The notes beneath the pieces were generated by a model that searched no databases, had not been told where the DNA came from, and was given only the letters and a program-made list of their open reading frames with translations. A stretch of DNA of 64,000 bases from Paracentrotus lividus (Eukaryota > Echinodermata > Echinoidea > Camarodonta > Echinidae), in assembly GCA_940671915.1 (NCBI GenBank), contig CALNVZ010003425.1, forward strand, positions 39,839,086-39,903,085, written 5' to 3'. Positions 23,935 through 36,001 of the stretch are shown piece after piece. Made by a program: the position numbers and the translations under genes. The first letter of the stretch is position 1; each line of letters starts with the position of its first letter.

Positions 23935-26900
23935 ATGGCTGCATTATTTAGAGTCCAGACTCTCCTGAGAACAATTGCAGTAGAGAGCTACCATGTCCGT
24001 CAACAGCATAGAGCAGCGAGCACTCCGAAGCGTCAGTGTGCAGCCAAAAGTCAGCTTGTGTGAAGCAGGGGTCAACATTGAGGCTAGTGGATTGTCCCCG
24101 GGCAACTGGTCACTCTGAGAGCCTACGTCTATACGGAGAATGGAAAGTACAGTTTGAGGTCAAAGGCTCGCCTACAAAGCGATGCAGGAGGGCAAGATAA
24201 GTGTATGTACCCTGCCTTAGAGACTATACCTGTTACTCCTTTTTAACCCTCCCCCCCCTTTTAACCAGAATTTATTTTTGGGTTTCTGTGCAGGTTCAAA
24301 ACAATGACCGAACAACTTTTGTTGTCAATTGACTACATAAGCAAATAAAATGATGGGAATATACCTCCCCCCCCCCCCCCAAGAAGAAAAGCACCTTCTT
24401 CTCCGTCTATTTTCTCCTATTCTTATTGCAACTGTATTGGTATTTTAAAGTGAGCTGTCACCAAGTTTGGCACTGATGAATTCTGTAGGACTTTCTTTTC
24501 TTTTCATATAGGCGTATTATTTTTTATCAACAAATAACTTTCAATAGTAACAAATTAAAATGATAATACAATCTAGAGATTTTTTTTTTCTTATTCTTCT
24601 CAAATATTTTTATATTTTTAATTGTCATGGCATTCCACGATCCATCCTTACCTTTCACAGTGCCAAAGGACAAGTCGCTTGGAGGTAGCTATGAAGGGGT
24701 CGAACCCATGGGCTTATTCTTATTCCTGGAGCCAGTCCCAGAAGTGGCCCACAAGAACCCTCGGCTGGTCAAATGGGATGTCACCAAGCCTTTTGATTTC
24801 ACTCTCGAGCTTATAGATGAAGGTGAAGGTGGGGAGAAGGTCATCACCTCTACAGAGATGGAAAGAAACTTCATGGCAGACTATGTTGAAAGGATACCTG
24901 TGAAGACTGGAGGGGCAGAAGGGGTACTCTTTTTGCCCAAACAAAGAGGTAGAAATCACATGTATATAGATTTTAAATCTATGAATTCAATATTTTGTTC
25001 ATTGATTATAGTTTATACAATAAATAAAACTCAAAATGTCATGCATGAATTCATTTCATTTTATATCTAAATTGTTATCTCGTAAATTGTTACGACTCAT
25101 ATTTCATATTATCATTGTTATTATACAGAGGCCGATCATGTATGTATATCAATGCTATTGGAATAATTGATTATCACTATAATGATCATGATATAAGAAT
25201 GAGGATAATGATAATAAAAGTATGTTATCATGCTGATAATATAATGTTAATAATAATTAATCTTATGATTGAATTTCTGAAACACTATTGAAACCCTTAC
25301 TTTCTTTTAAATTTTGAAGTATCAAATGACAATTAACACCTGTGTAGAACCAATTACCACTTCTGTCGCTAGCTTTCATTTGAATTTATCTGTTTTCTTA
25401 TATTGTGATATTGTGGTGTTCTCTTATTTTTGTGGAATCACCAGTGGAATCCAAATTTTAATGTAACTATTTTTACAAAGACCTATTAAAATGTATCTTA
25501 TACCAAATAAAATATGGTGAAACCTGTATGAAGACTTATATTAAAGGGATTGAGTAAGTTTGAAAAAAAAAGAGCAATTAGATCAAGATCAATAAAATTA
25601 TATTGTTCCAACAGTAAAAACAAACTACTGAAAGTTTCAGATCAAATGGAAGTCATTTACTACCTATTCTTGGCATTGATTGTTACACTGTTTTGATATA
25701 TTAAAACAGTGTAACAAACAATGCCAAGCATACAGCCCAACACCAGTACCCTCTGCTGCTAGCTCAGCAGGCCGCTAGGGACGGGGACTATACAACAGGA
25801 AATGGGTGTATGTTGTGCTATGTGGAAAAAGCACATGGTTTTGTAAACCATCCAGGGTTGGTTTATAAAATGTGAGTATGAAATCATTGATAACTCGAAG
25901 GTAAAGCGAGCAATCAGCTTGCAATTTTGAAGAGATACCAGACTGACCTAAGCATTTATAATTATGTTGGCAAAATAAGCTAAATCGAATAAAATGTGAT
26001 TTGAATATCATTCAATGTTACTGCATCCCTTTAAGGTGTTTGGGAAATAAACAGGTTTGACTATATATGTACCTCTAATAATCATTTTTGGTTTTCATTT
26101 TTCACCGCAGGATCATCAGATCCCTTGCCATTCGTCATCGACATCCGAGGTCTGCTGACCAATCTGGTTGTAGACAGAGCAGTCACTCTAGCGTCACATG
26201 GATTTGCTGTCTTTGCCTTTGATTACTTCTTGCCCCGCAGACTCAAAACTCGCGACACAAATGTTTATATGGACAGTCAAGCTTTCCTTGTGAGTGATAA
26301 TAGTTTTCTTTTCCTGGCCATGTGCTACCCATGTTCCATGATATTTAACCCTCTTTGTGCTTTGTAGCCATATGGCTACATAATTTTCACTCACCTTTTC
26401 TAAGAATAGCACAAAGAGGGTTAACAGGAAGTGAGCAACTAATCTAAATATTGACCATTTTACCCCTATTTCATGCAGTGAATGATAAGATATAGCTCTC
26501 CATTATGTTTTGGGTATATACTAGTATGCGCATTATTTCTCATCCAATCAAGGTTTAATTCTCGATCTTCAGTTCCCCAGCAAATTCAAAATATCTGGCC
26601 GAAACTTTATATATTCCCTCTGCATCGCACAAAGTTATCAGATAAACAAAAGATTTTGCCCTAATATGATACCAATGCGTGCATCAATTCATGCCAAAAG
26701 AATATCTTTAATACAAGTGTTTGCTCCACTGATACTTGAAACACTACTGTCAACCGGCAAGAGCTGGACGTACTTTCTTTTGTTAGTGGGGAATATGAAT
26801 AGATCTTTCCACCCCCCCCCCCAACCTACAAAAGCAGGCCTTAAAATTCATCAGTTTTAGGGCAAGGTCATTTTTCATAGGGCACTTTTCAGGCGCTGCA

Positions 26901-29900
26901 TCCCTGAGTGAAAGTTTGGAGTGAGCTGCGAGGGAGCGAAGCGACCAAGCCCGAGGGCGCAAAGCGCCCGAGGGGGAAGGTGTGGAAGGGGTATCCCCCC
27001 TTCCACGTAGGGAGCTTTTACAATTTGACATTTGAAATGGTGTAATCTGGTGCATACTTTATTTAGATGATTTCTAGAATTAAAAGGCAGGATTCATGTA
27101 CTAAATTAAGTAAGGGTTATATTGATTTTCATGTAGTACACTGAAAAAATACACCATGAAGAAATAACAAACTTCCAGATTTGTAAGTGCATTATTCCAA
27201 ATCAACTGTCTTTATTAGCTTAGCAGTATAAACCTCAACCTCTATGATCAATTCAGGCAAAAAACACACACTGTTCGGAAAAATTTTAACTTACATTTCG
27301 TTCTCAATAAAAACACACAGAACATAGTGTTAATATAATTCTAGGTAATGATATCTACCTTCTACAAGCACCCTTCCAAAATCATTCTCACTCTCAGATA
27401 CAACATATCGAAATCATCAAAAAGATCGTGATTTGTAAGGAATTTATTTTCAACTCAACCATGAACGATAATCAGCGCTGTACTGTCTGGTCGTAGAGGG
27501 CTATAGTTGACAGACGTACGTGGCCATCGCGAGCGCAAACTCTGCTGAGCCACACGGGGCTTGGGCCCGGGCGGCTGACGTACAGCGGCAGTCGACATAA
27601 ATTTATACCTCGCATGCGGCATCATGATAGTGAAGGCGTCACTAGCACATGTGCACGCAAGAAAAATCAATCGCAATTAAATTAGCTTGTGTTTGCGCGG
27701 CAACCGAAACCGATTTCCATTGGTTTAGCTTTGCGCATACGGTTTAATGTTGAAACTTTCGTCCGGGCATATGAATATCCGAAATATTAGGAATTTTGGA
27801 GTCTTTTGTTTGTACTTTCTATTTGGGGGGTTTGGAGTGAGAACTTCGTTGATTAGCGTGAGACCGTGAGATTTGGGTGAATTGCGTGAGCTCACGCAGA
27901 TTGCGTGAGAGTTGGCAGCCCTGACTTTTCTTAAGTCCAGTAACCAATGCAAATGTCTGGAAAAGGGCTTTAAAATCTCCAAAGGCCTAACAGGCGGATT
28001 TTGAAGAGGCATTAAGGCCATTAGGGGGGGGGGCATCCAAGCCATGGCCTCCGTTTAAACCAGTGCAACTTGCTAATGTACATATCATAAATGCATCTTC
28101 TGCTTGTAATTGCACCCCTTCAGGCATCATTGATTTTGTGAAGGCACATCCCAGGCTAGATGAGAACAGGATAGGCATGACTAGTTCATGCTATGGAGGG
28201 GTTATGATGCTTAATGCTGCTACTAGACTTGAACTACCAGTCAAATGCATGGTTGCAGCTGGTTTTGTTGATATGCTCTCTGTGTGTGTTGGATGGAAAA
28301 ACCTGGATGGGAGTCTACTGGAACCAAAGTATGTTGAAATTTTCACTAAAGGATTTGTAGGTTTTCATCATGATTTCTACTCCAAATTACTCTTCTTTGA
28401 AAAAATATTAATTTGTGAAAGTTTCTGCAAAAACGTATAATGAATAAAAAAGATGCATTTTTAAAATTTTAGATCACTAATATGTGGAGATCCTCCATTC
28501 GACAATGCGACCTTTATGAGTGATCTGTCAAACATTAAAAAGTAGGCTTATTTTTGTCACTTAAATAATGTCTTTGTTCAGTTTTTAATAGTAGAACAGA
28601 GATTCTTGTAATTTGAGGATTTGTAAATACACAAAACATACCATGGACACAAATTTATCATCCTCTTAAAACCTTTAATCACCTGATCCTGATGTACACA
28701 GACAACTCTCTTTGGGTGTTTGGTACTTAACCCTTTATTGCTGTAACTTTTTTTGTTCTAATTGCAGCCCAATAGAAAATTATGTTTCGAGGTGGAATGA
28801 TGAAAATGGTAAGGGTTGGATAACATTCAAAGGAAACAATGTTCAAGAAAGGCTGGACGAGCTAAAACCTGATATGCACTTTTGTCTGGTAAGTTTATAA
28901 TGACTACATTGTAAATTTCCAATATATAATTTACAATTGTTATGTGACCTGCCATCTTGCCATCTCAACTAATGGCACCAATAAGTCACCATAATTCATT
29001 CTTTAAAATGTTTTTGTAGTTTCTGAAAGTAAAGATTTCAGTGATATCAAATGGTTCAATGAGTACAACTCTCCCCTGGGTGATCACCCTGAAGAGCCCC
29101 CGCCCCGCCTTCCCCCCGGAATTTACTATCTATATGTATCTGCTGTAAGTGGTGTTTATTATTGACTGTACGTACATCTGCTAGGAACGCTGGTAAAAGA
29201 AATCGATATTAAGACATGTTGTTAAAATATTACCAATAATGTATTAAAAGAAAAGTTGGTTATAAAACAAGTTGGTTAAACGTGAAAAAGAATGGGTTGG
29301 TTAAAAAGGCCAATTCCAAATGTTTAAGCCAAGTAGTATGGTTAAAAAAAATTGGTCGCTCTGTGGAAGAAAAACAACCAATGGGAAACGGGGTATTTAA
29401 CAAATGAACGGCTCCGCTCCGCTCCTCCTTCGGCAGCGCTAGAAATTTTGCGATTTTGATTTATAGCAGCACGTAGAATTAGTGCGGCCTATCTTATGGC
29501 ACGGTAATTTTGTTTCGGGGACGATTGTCAAACGAGGGTTAACGCTGTGGTGGTCTGGGCTGGACTATCTTGAACAATCTGTCAAGTATATTGGTAGGTA
29601 GAAATGACTTGAAGAGTATAGGCCTGTGTATAGTAGGATACATGCATTATGTTTTGGACTACTGGCCAGTGACGGTTCTTAATATTTCGGTTGGATGTTG
29701 AGTATCCTATGCGTTACTAAGGTTTTAAATGGCCTGAAGATTTATGCAGGCTCCGTCTAGAATCGAATACATTCGTTCCTACAGCTGGTCTGCGGACTAA
29801 GTTTTGAGGTCCATGACGATTTTAGTTGGCTAAATATTAGAAGCTTACGTTACGAACCATGCCGTTGCGATCTAAATTTGAGCCTAAGATATTTTTAGAC

Positions 29901-32900
29901 GCTTTCGATTATAGTCCCATGAAGGCTACTTGACTGGTTTAAGAGTGGAATGGACCTGGAATCTAAACGGTAGAAGTCTAGGGCCAGCAGTCTCGTTTCT
30001 ATAGATTCTGAGATCTATAATTAGATCCAGTTAGATCTCAGATACTGGACTAGATTGTAGACCTAACGTCTGAACCGAAGTAATGATATTGTACTGACTA
30101 CGGACCAATACTTAGGCTACTGTAGGCCTACCCTATTTAGGCCAACCACTAATGCATGTAGTCTAATAATACAGGCATAACTCTTCATGTTATTTGTACC
30201 AATACTTTGATCAAATTGTCAAAAGGCCGGTCCAGTCCGGTCTATCGCTTGATTTTTTTTAACCAACCATGATGTATTAAAAAAAAGAAATTAACCAATT
30301 AAGTATTAAAAAATTTAACCAACTAGGGTTGGTTAAAATATTTTAACCAACTTTTTATTAAAGTTTTAATACATAATTGGTTAAATTTTAACCAACTGGG
30401 GTTGGTTAACGCGTGTAACCAACAGTTGGTAAGTTCATATTTGAACCAACGGTTGGTTAAAATTTTGGCCGGTTGGTTAAAATTTTTCTGAGAGTGTACA
30501 AGGGGGAAAAGCCCCAAACCAGCTGAACCTTCATCACTTGCTTGAGCTTTAATAGTTCTTCACACTGTTTAAAGTTTTGGGTGGGAAACGTTTCGTTTCA
30601 ATACTGCATACACTCCAAATCACTCTTAAGGAGCCTGCAGATTTTACAAGCTCTGTTTCCATGCAGGTTCCTTCATATTTCACCACTCAATTTGTCTTGT
30701 AATTATTTGTTGATTCTATATTTCAAATATTTCAATATATAGCCATGATGTTCATATGTTATATTTATGTTATTTATAATTATGTTAAATTGTGTAATCA
30801 TGTGTGAAATATGAGAATAAAATCAAATCAAATCAAATCAAATCAGCTTGGAATTGCAGTTTAATGCTATTTTGTTAAAGATAATGTTTACTGACAGTTT
30901 GCGCAATAAAGAAGGCTAGAAAACAAAAGAAGTCTAATTTTCTGATCAGGTTATATAACAGAATCTTTAAAATGTGTATTTCTATGTTTTTTTCCCTGAA
31001 CAGGAGGAGAAAATGAATTGCCCTTTACTGATGTTTCTTCATACGGATGATCAACATATCATGTCATATGATGCAACCCTCTACGTAAGTAAGAGAGCAG
31101 TCGCATCATGCTACTGTTGAAATGAAATATATTTTCTTCAAGAGTTATTTAATTCAAATTTGAAGCCAATGAGTAGGCCTACAGGGCCCTGTAAAATGAT
31201 TAGTTGCAATTATTTGCAAAATTAATTGCAGCCAATCAGAATCCTTCATGCATGACAATTTGCATAACAGTCTCACTTTTAACCATTCAGAATGGTTGTT
31301 TAAAATTTGCAATTTGAAACAATTGATCCAGACATGCCAAGTTAAAAAAAAAAAATTTGCGTGAGATCATCCACATTGTGTTTGAAAGTGATGCGCACGT
31401 GGCGTGCGTTACCACATGTGCGCGCGTGCAGTAGTAATTTGTACACAAAAGAGGCGCGCGCCCACGCTACACACATTTCAAGTAGTAAGCTATTTTGCAT
31501 ATAACGATCACCTGCTTGAAAACATCGCACTTGCAATTGATGCGCGCGCGACAAAACTGCTGATATTTAGGGTTTTGAGACTCCAAAATGGTAAAAAAAA
31601 AAATCTATAATAAAGCTACTTTTTATCATTTTGCGTGAGAAATGGGGTGTTCTGCGTGAGATCGTGAGACGGGCCCGAAATGCGTGATTCTCACGCAAGA
31701 TGCGCGAGACTTGGCATGTATGTTGATCATAACATTAATGTTACAGGGCACAGTTTTCACAGAAGTAAAACAGAAGGAATTCAAAGCGGTCATTAAGATA
31801 AAAAAAATATCTGTGTGAATATTTTTTAATCTATGGGAGAACAGTTAAGAACTGTGGCTACCCTTGGTAAATGAAACAATATTATCATTATTATTTTCAT
31901 ATTATAGCTGAAAGAGCGCCTGGAGAAAGCAGGAAAGAGTCATTTGGTGGAGTTTGAAGAACTACCAGGAACTGGGCATTTCTTGGAGGTACCATTCCAA
32001 CCTATCAACTGCATATCTAGTCTCTATGACCCTAGTTCAGTGCAGGCTCCCAAATGTGAGTAATAAACTGCCTTATGCGGCGGTCACAACTCGTCGTAGG
32101 CTACGGGGCACGTGCAATCAACGTAGCCTGCGTTTCTGTGGTAAGGGTATTGGAAAAACTTCCTGCACGTCGTACAGGCAACGTGCCTCCATGGTACATA
32201 CGCTGCATGAATCTTCTATGAAATCCATCGTAGGGAGTTGCACGTCGAAGGTACGGCGAGTTGTGACCGCCACATTAGGCGTCTTCTCCAATCAAAAGGC
32301 GTCAGTTTCCCGCGGTTTCCTGTTCCGACCCGGGCCGGTATTCTGAAAATTGTCTTATCTTTTATCTTATCTTTTATCTTATCTCATAAGATAAAAGACC
32401 GCTAATATTTGGCTTAATACGTATTCTGAAAATTATCTTATCTCTCTAAGGACCGCCTTTATATTATCTCTGTCACGCCCCGTTCACGCCCAATTTTTTA
32501 TCATTAACGAATCATTAAAGGTTTTAAATACTTAGGTCAACCAATAGAAGTGCTTCTTCTTTAAAAGAAATTAAGATGCGCTTCGCGCACCATCAACATT
32601 AGGCGTGATTTAATCTTGCGCGATTTGGGCGCTTTCATCTGCAAGCTAAATTTTCTTTATGACGTAAAATTGATTCTATTGTGACGTTTCTTTGGGGATT
32701 TCTCAACAAAAAACCATGAAATGAAAAGGTGTATCGTATTGAATGTGGTCTTAAATTGCAACAAAATTAGCAAAATCTACTCTTATTTCTTTGGGATGTT
32801 TCTTCTCTAGGCCTATTGATCCTGCGTACTCATTTTCTTCCCCTTACTAAAAAAATAATTAGGGGAAAATCTCAGTTATTATAGAGATACAATACCCCCC

Positions 32901-34536
32901 TACCTGTTGTAAATTTTCTTGTTGTTGCCAAGGTAGTTAAGATAAAAAATAGATAAGATAATTTTCAGAATACGTATTATCTCAATATTTTATCTTGCGC
33001 ACAGAGATATTTATGCGTCGTGTTTAACTTTACGCAAAACAGCTCTGACATCATGCGCACTCAGTGAACTTACAAGAAAAGATAAGAGAAAAGATAAGAT
33101 AATTTTCGGAATACCAATTTTGTCTTAACTCTGAGATACAAGAATATTTGTCTTAAGATATGTTTCGGAATACGGCCCCCGGCTTTCAGCTTTTAACGTG
33201 CTCTTAATGTGTTTAAGCCGTATTAAGATTTCGGGATTCTACTGAAAAGCTGATAAGTCGGCTTTTGGAACAAAAGATGCGGGAAACTGACACCTTTTGA
33301 TTGGAGAAGGCGTCTTGGATGGAGAGTCTATATTGGGTTTTCTTCAAGTTTAAAACTATTATTTTATGTAACTATAGGTTGATATCTTTATTTTATTATG
33401 TAATGTGCAGTTTCAAAATGTTGGGGGAAAAAATTTTTTAGGTGTGAAATCTTTTCAAATGATATGTGTATGTGGTACCAAATTAAAGCCAAAAGATTTT
33501 TCTTGCTGATGCGCTTTGTTCTGTATAATTCGCTTTCGTAAAACAAAAGTTATGCTAAATTTTGTGCGGCGAGGAACAGATCAAAATTATGCACTTCTAT
33601 TGTTCTGGAGCGCTGAATTGATGGCCTTTATGCGAAACCTACACAAAGGCATGGGACAGCGTGCGAAAAATGGATTTTTCTTGATTGTAGAAAACTAGTC
33701 ATATCTCAAAAATTACACCACCAATTGTGATGAGAAAAATTCAAGAAGAGAGTCTTATTTTCCTGTTTTATGAAAATAACAAACAATACCAGGTTGTGAT
33801 CAATATTCATATTATAAAAAAATGGTTTCCACTTGTACCATTTTATTTGACACAGACTGTACAAAAGAAATTTTGTGTAGCAATCATCCAGAAATGCATA
33901 GCAAATTGGGATGAGATATCAGGAAATTATTCCCTGTGCTTGAAGAGTTCAGAGAACTAAATTTACCCTCAACACAACACTCAAATTGGTAGTGAGACTG
34001 TTTATTCAGTTGCGCGCAATCCGTTAATTTGTTTTAAAAACTCTGTTAGTAACCCGATGCACATGCATGTGGTACACACAGGCCCATATGGGTAGACATA
34101 GACCAGTAACCCATCGATTGTCTGGTAAGTTCTGTGGTGTTAATTTTTACGTGCCCTAGATGTGCACAATTTTTTCTTGTTGCTTTTTTGTCTTTATTTA
34201 TTAGAGTCCCTTAAAATAATTTTCACTCTTTGAGCAGTATGGGATAGGAGGCTTTATGCCACGGCATTCAATTGTTGCTATTTCTTATTTTGTATTGTTC
34301 GTACTGAAATGTATTGTTCTTTATGTCTTTCTTTGCCAAATAAATATTGATAATAATAATGATGATAATAATATTATATTTTCTTTATCTTCTCAGTGTT
34401 CTATACCAACTATGGGGGGCAGGATATAAAGCAAGGTATCAAGGACCAACAGTTCGCTTGGAGAAGAATTGTGAATTTCTTCCGAAAACATCTTGAAGTG
34501 AAAGAGATGTATCGCAATGATTGGACAGATTCATGA
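23935..34536 (+). CDS. BAAT/ACOT-family acyltransferase or acyl-CoA thioesterase with Cys nucleophile (9 coding exons)
   Basis: Family role: cleaves acyl-CoA or bile-acid-CoA and, with a Cys nucleophile, passes the acyl group to an amino acid. Exons: 23935-24202, 24661-24948, 26111-26289, 28124-28328, 28473-28541, 28768-28888, 31004-31084, 31908-32055, 34397-34536; about 498 codons. The N-terminal domain has GLSPGQLVTLRA-like and SLGGSYEGVEPMGLF segments, typical of the BAAT N-terminal region. The alpha/beta-hydrolase part has VIDIRG, then TSSCYGG with Cys codon 28189-28191 (Cys as in BAAT; thioesterases usually have Ser). HTDDQHIMS (31043-31069) supplies the Asp, and PGTGHFLEVPF the His (31977-31979). 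FRKHL lies near the end. The arginine-rich, acid-free start MAALFRVQTLLR resembles a mitochondrial presequence, as in ACOT2. Exon 1 has small frameshifts and exon 3 seems one G short before its donor. The inverted copy carries different indels, so these are more likely assembly errors than gene death. No C-terminal peroxisome signal. Confidence 0.8.
25541..26034. mobile_element. piggyBac-like MITE with TTAA target duplication
   Basis: TTAA at 25541-25544 and 26031-26034 flank a 486-bp element with ends AGGGATTGAGTAAG and (inverse) AGGGATGCAGTAAC. The inverted genomic copy of this intron (near 59290) has only CTAA here, an empty site. A strong internal hairpin is at 25669-25728. It lies in intron 2 of the BAAT-like gene. 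Confidence 0.8.
25669..25728. repeat. Internal hairpin of the TTAA element
   Basis: CTTGGCATTGATTGTTACAC and its inverse GTGTAACAAACAATGCCAAG form an about 26-bp stem with a single mismatch around a GATATATT loop. Its size is in the range of a microRNA-like precursor, but nothing shows it is processed. Confidence 0.8.
26345..26424. mobile_element. Miniature 72-bp TTAA element
   Basis: TTAA at 26345-26348 and 26421-26424 enclose 72 bp with perfect 13-bp inverted ends (CCCTCTTTGTGCT / AGCACAAAGAGGG). The inverted genomic copy reads AATTAACAGG at this point with a single TTAA and no insert. It lies in intron 3 of the BAAT-like gene. Confidence 0.85.
26900..27930. repeat. Repeat-derived part of BAAT-like intron 3
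   Basis: 26930-27000 carries the GAGCGAAGCGACC / GGGCGCAAAGCGCCCGAGG words seen in the element at 53671-55377. 27840-27925 carries GCGTGAGA words and GAGTTGGCAGCCCTGAC, related in style to the 31332-31719 element. Frames in 27455-27676 and 27725-28178 match no family I know. Confidence 0.45.
29180..30497. mobile_element. Inverted-repeat element with GGTTGGTTAA words
   Basis: The left side (29240-29300) has AGTTGGTTA/GGTTGGTTAAA. The right side (30255-30490) has many TTAACCAAC words in both orientations, giving strong secondary structure. A unique centre of about 850 bp has no coding capacity. Ends are not exactly defined. It lies in intron 6 of the BAAT-like gene. Confidence 0.5.
30498..30845 (+). 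mobile_element. Probable 3' end of a non-LTR element with an AATCA tail
   Basis: Ends in GAATAAAATCAAATCAAATC, five AATCA units in all. Short tandem 3' tails are typical of L2/chicken-repeat-1-like LINEs and the SINEs that share their tails. No reverse-transcriptase sequence remains. Confidence 0.45.
31332..31719. mobile_element. MITE with ACATGCCAAGT inverted ends
   Basis: Perfect 11-bp inverted ends ACATGCCAAGT / ACTTGGCATGT. The interior has several GCGTGAGA words and alternating CGCG. About 388 bp, in intron 7 of the BAAT-like gene. Confidence 0.75.
32077..32273. mobile_element. MITE with GCGGTCACAACTCG ends
   Basis: Left GCGGCGGTCACAACTCGTCG and the inverse of the right end (GTGGCGGTCACAACTCGCCG) match over about 22 bp. 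197 bp, 21 bases downstream of coding exon 8 of the BAAT-like gene. It produces a spurious 130-residue frame. Confidence 0.85.
32279..33314. mobile_element. Inverted-repeat element interrupted by another element
   Basis: Ends GCGTCTTCTCCAATCAAAAG and CTTTTGATTGGAGAAGGCGTCT are inverse, followed inside by GTTTCCCGC / GCGGGAAAC. Most of the interior is a second element (32332-33180), so the host copy is short. Confidence 0.85.
32332..33180. mobile_element. Nested inverted-repeat element with GGCCGGTATTCTGAAAATT end
   Basis: Starts CGGGCCGGTATTCTGAAAAT. It ends with sequence whose inverse is GGGGGCCGTATTCCGAAAC. TCTTATC/GATAAGA words are repeated in both arms. It is inserted near the left end of the element at 32279-33314. 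Confidence 0.8.
33424..33859. mobile_element. Tc1/mariner-like MITE, inverted copy 2
   Basis: The right end ACACAGACTGTA and the interior (GTGTGAAATCTTTTCAAAT, ACACAAAGGCATGGGA) match the 7281-7720 element in opposite orientation. The expected other inverted end is missing or diverged. Intron 8 of the BAAT-like gene. Confidence 0.7.
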
Positions 34537-34588
34537 GTGATGATGCCGGATTTCACCTCACACACTGTTAACATTATAGGTAATTTAG

Positions 34589-35088
34589 GGTGTGTTCAGT
34601 GTCCAGTTTCAAATTTATACGCCAACATGAATCATGATACAAAACGCAATTACAAAACACAAACACAAACACGATTAGCGGTGCACCGCTCAGTGTCAAA
34701 AGTTTTAAGCTGATTATATTTCCATCGTCTTTAAATTCCACGCTCTCAAAAAAACAAGCATCTTCTCCTTTTTTCACTTGCACCGGAAGCTTCCATTGCG
34801 AGAGCACATTTAAACACGTTTAAAAACTCAATCCTGTTCATTGTCGCATTTCGTTGCAATCACGATGCTCAAGGTCGTAAAATTGAAGCTGATTGTGTTT
34901 CAAAACGCATCTTTTTCGGCGTTTAAATTTCCTCCGAATCGAGATTTGAAACATGTTTACTTTTACGACCGGGGATGGGGGACAATGAACACACACTTTG
35001 TTTCTCTTTATATCAGCGTTTTGTAATTGCGTTTTGAATCATGATTCGTGTCGGCGTATAAATTTGAAACTGGACATTGAACACACTA
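34589..35088. mobile_element. MITE with about 70-bp inverted ends
   Basis: GTGTGTTCAGTGTCCAGTTT...AATTTATACGCC at the left is mirrored at the right with few mismatches, continuing to AAAACGCAATTACAAAAC. About 500 bp. It starts 52 bases after the stop codon of the BAAT-like gene, so it may form part of its 3' untranslated region. Confidence 0.85.
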
Positions 35089-35130
35089 TTAGTTGTTGGT
35101 GGGAATACAGGTTTAATTTGATCACTATTC

Positions 35131-36001
35131 AAGATTCAAGATTCGAGATTACTTTATTGATATTTCTTTCATGTTTTCAAAAGTTAACAAAACAATAATC
35201 AAATTAACAACATCAGTATGTAACATAAAACATTTTGTTCAAAAGTAAACAGAGAAACAATTATAAAGAAAATGCAGGAACCAGCAAGAAGCAAAGCTTT
35301 GTTAGGCGCTGGTCCTTTAATATAAAATAGACATACAAAAGTTAAGCTTTTTTTTTTTTTTTTACTGAAAGCATATCATAATTGAATAAATCTTAATGGT
35401 AATGAATTCATGAATTCTTGCCCGCATCACCAACACGGACAAAAAACTGACTAACAGCGCACGGTCACTAGTCAAAACAGTTCACTTATCATGGCCGGGA
35501 TGAGGCAAGAATATAATTTACAATTATGTATACAAAAAAGGAAAAGAAAAAACAACAAACTTAGACGAGACAAAAAAACCCGGGAAGGGGATAGGTGTGG
35601 GGAAGGGGGGGGGGAGGGGGGGTGTCGAATGATTTAGATTAATGATTTTTTCTATAGTGTGCATGAAAGTAAAGTTTGCTCTTTGGCGTGATATTATGAT
35701 CCTTGGTGATATCCGTCTGTCATTAGAGAACAGATGATATTAGTGGTTTATATGATGATAACAATAACATTTTAAGTTTGTGTTTTATAAAAAATATGCT
35801 GTCTTACTCAACGCATGTCTCTGGGTAGAGAATTCCAAAATTTAGGGCAGTAAATATAAAAGTGTTTTGTGTGAGCACTGTACGCGTTCTTGGTAAGTGG
35901 TAATGGTTAATTTGCCTGGTAGGATACTGATGTATTTCATTATTTAGAATAAACATGTTGCCAAGCGCTGGGGGCAATGCCTGATTTTGTTTCTGGAACA
36001 T
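35131..36001 (-). mobile_element. 3' end of a non-LTR retrotransposon
   Basis: The minus-strand frame 35804-36001 contains HQYPTRQ...HLPRTRT...QNTFIFTALNFG, the conserved stretch after the reverse-transcriptase domain in L2/chicken-repeat-1-like LINEs (H-x-Y-x-TR...PR-x-RT). The element runs on to a short tandem tail read as ATTCAAGATTCAAGATTCGA at 35131-35150 on the plus strand. 5'-truncated and with stops in the 3' part. Confidence 0.65.

Noticed and set aside
25669-25728. microRNA gene
   Set aside because: The hairpin is inside a mobile element and nothing in the sequence shows processing; kept only as a repeat feature.
31954-32346. 130-residue plus-strand frame
   Set aside because: An out-of-frame reading of BAAT-like exon 8 plus the 197-bp MITE.
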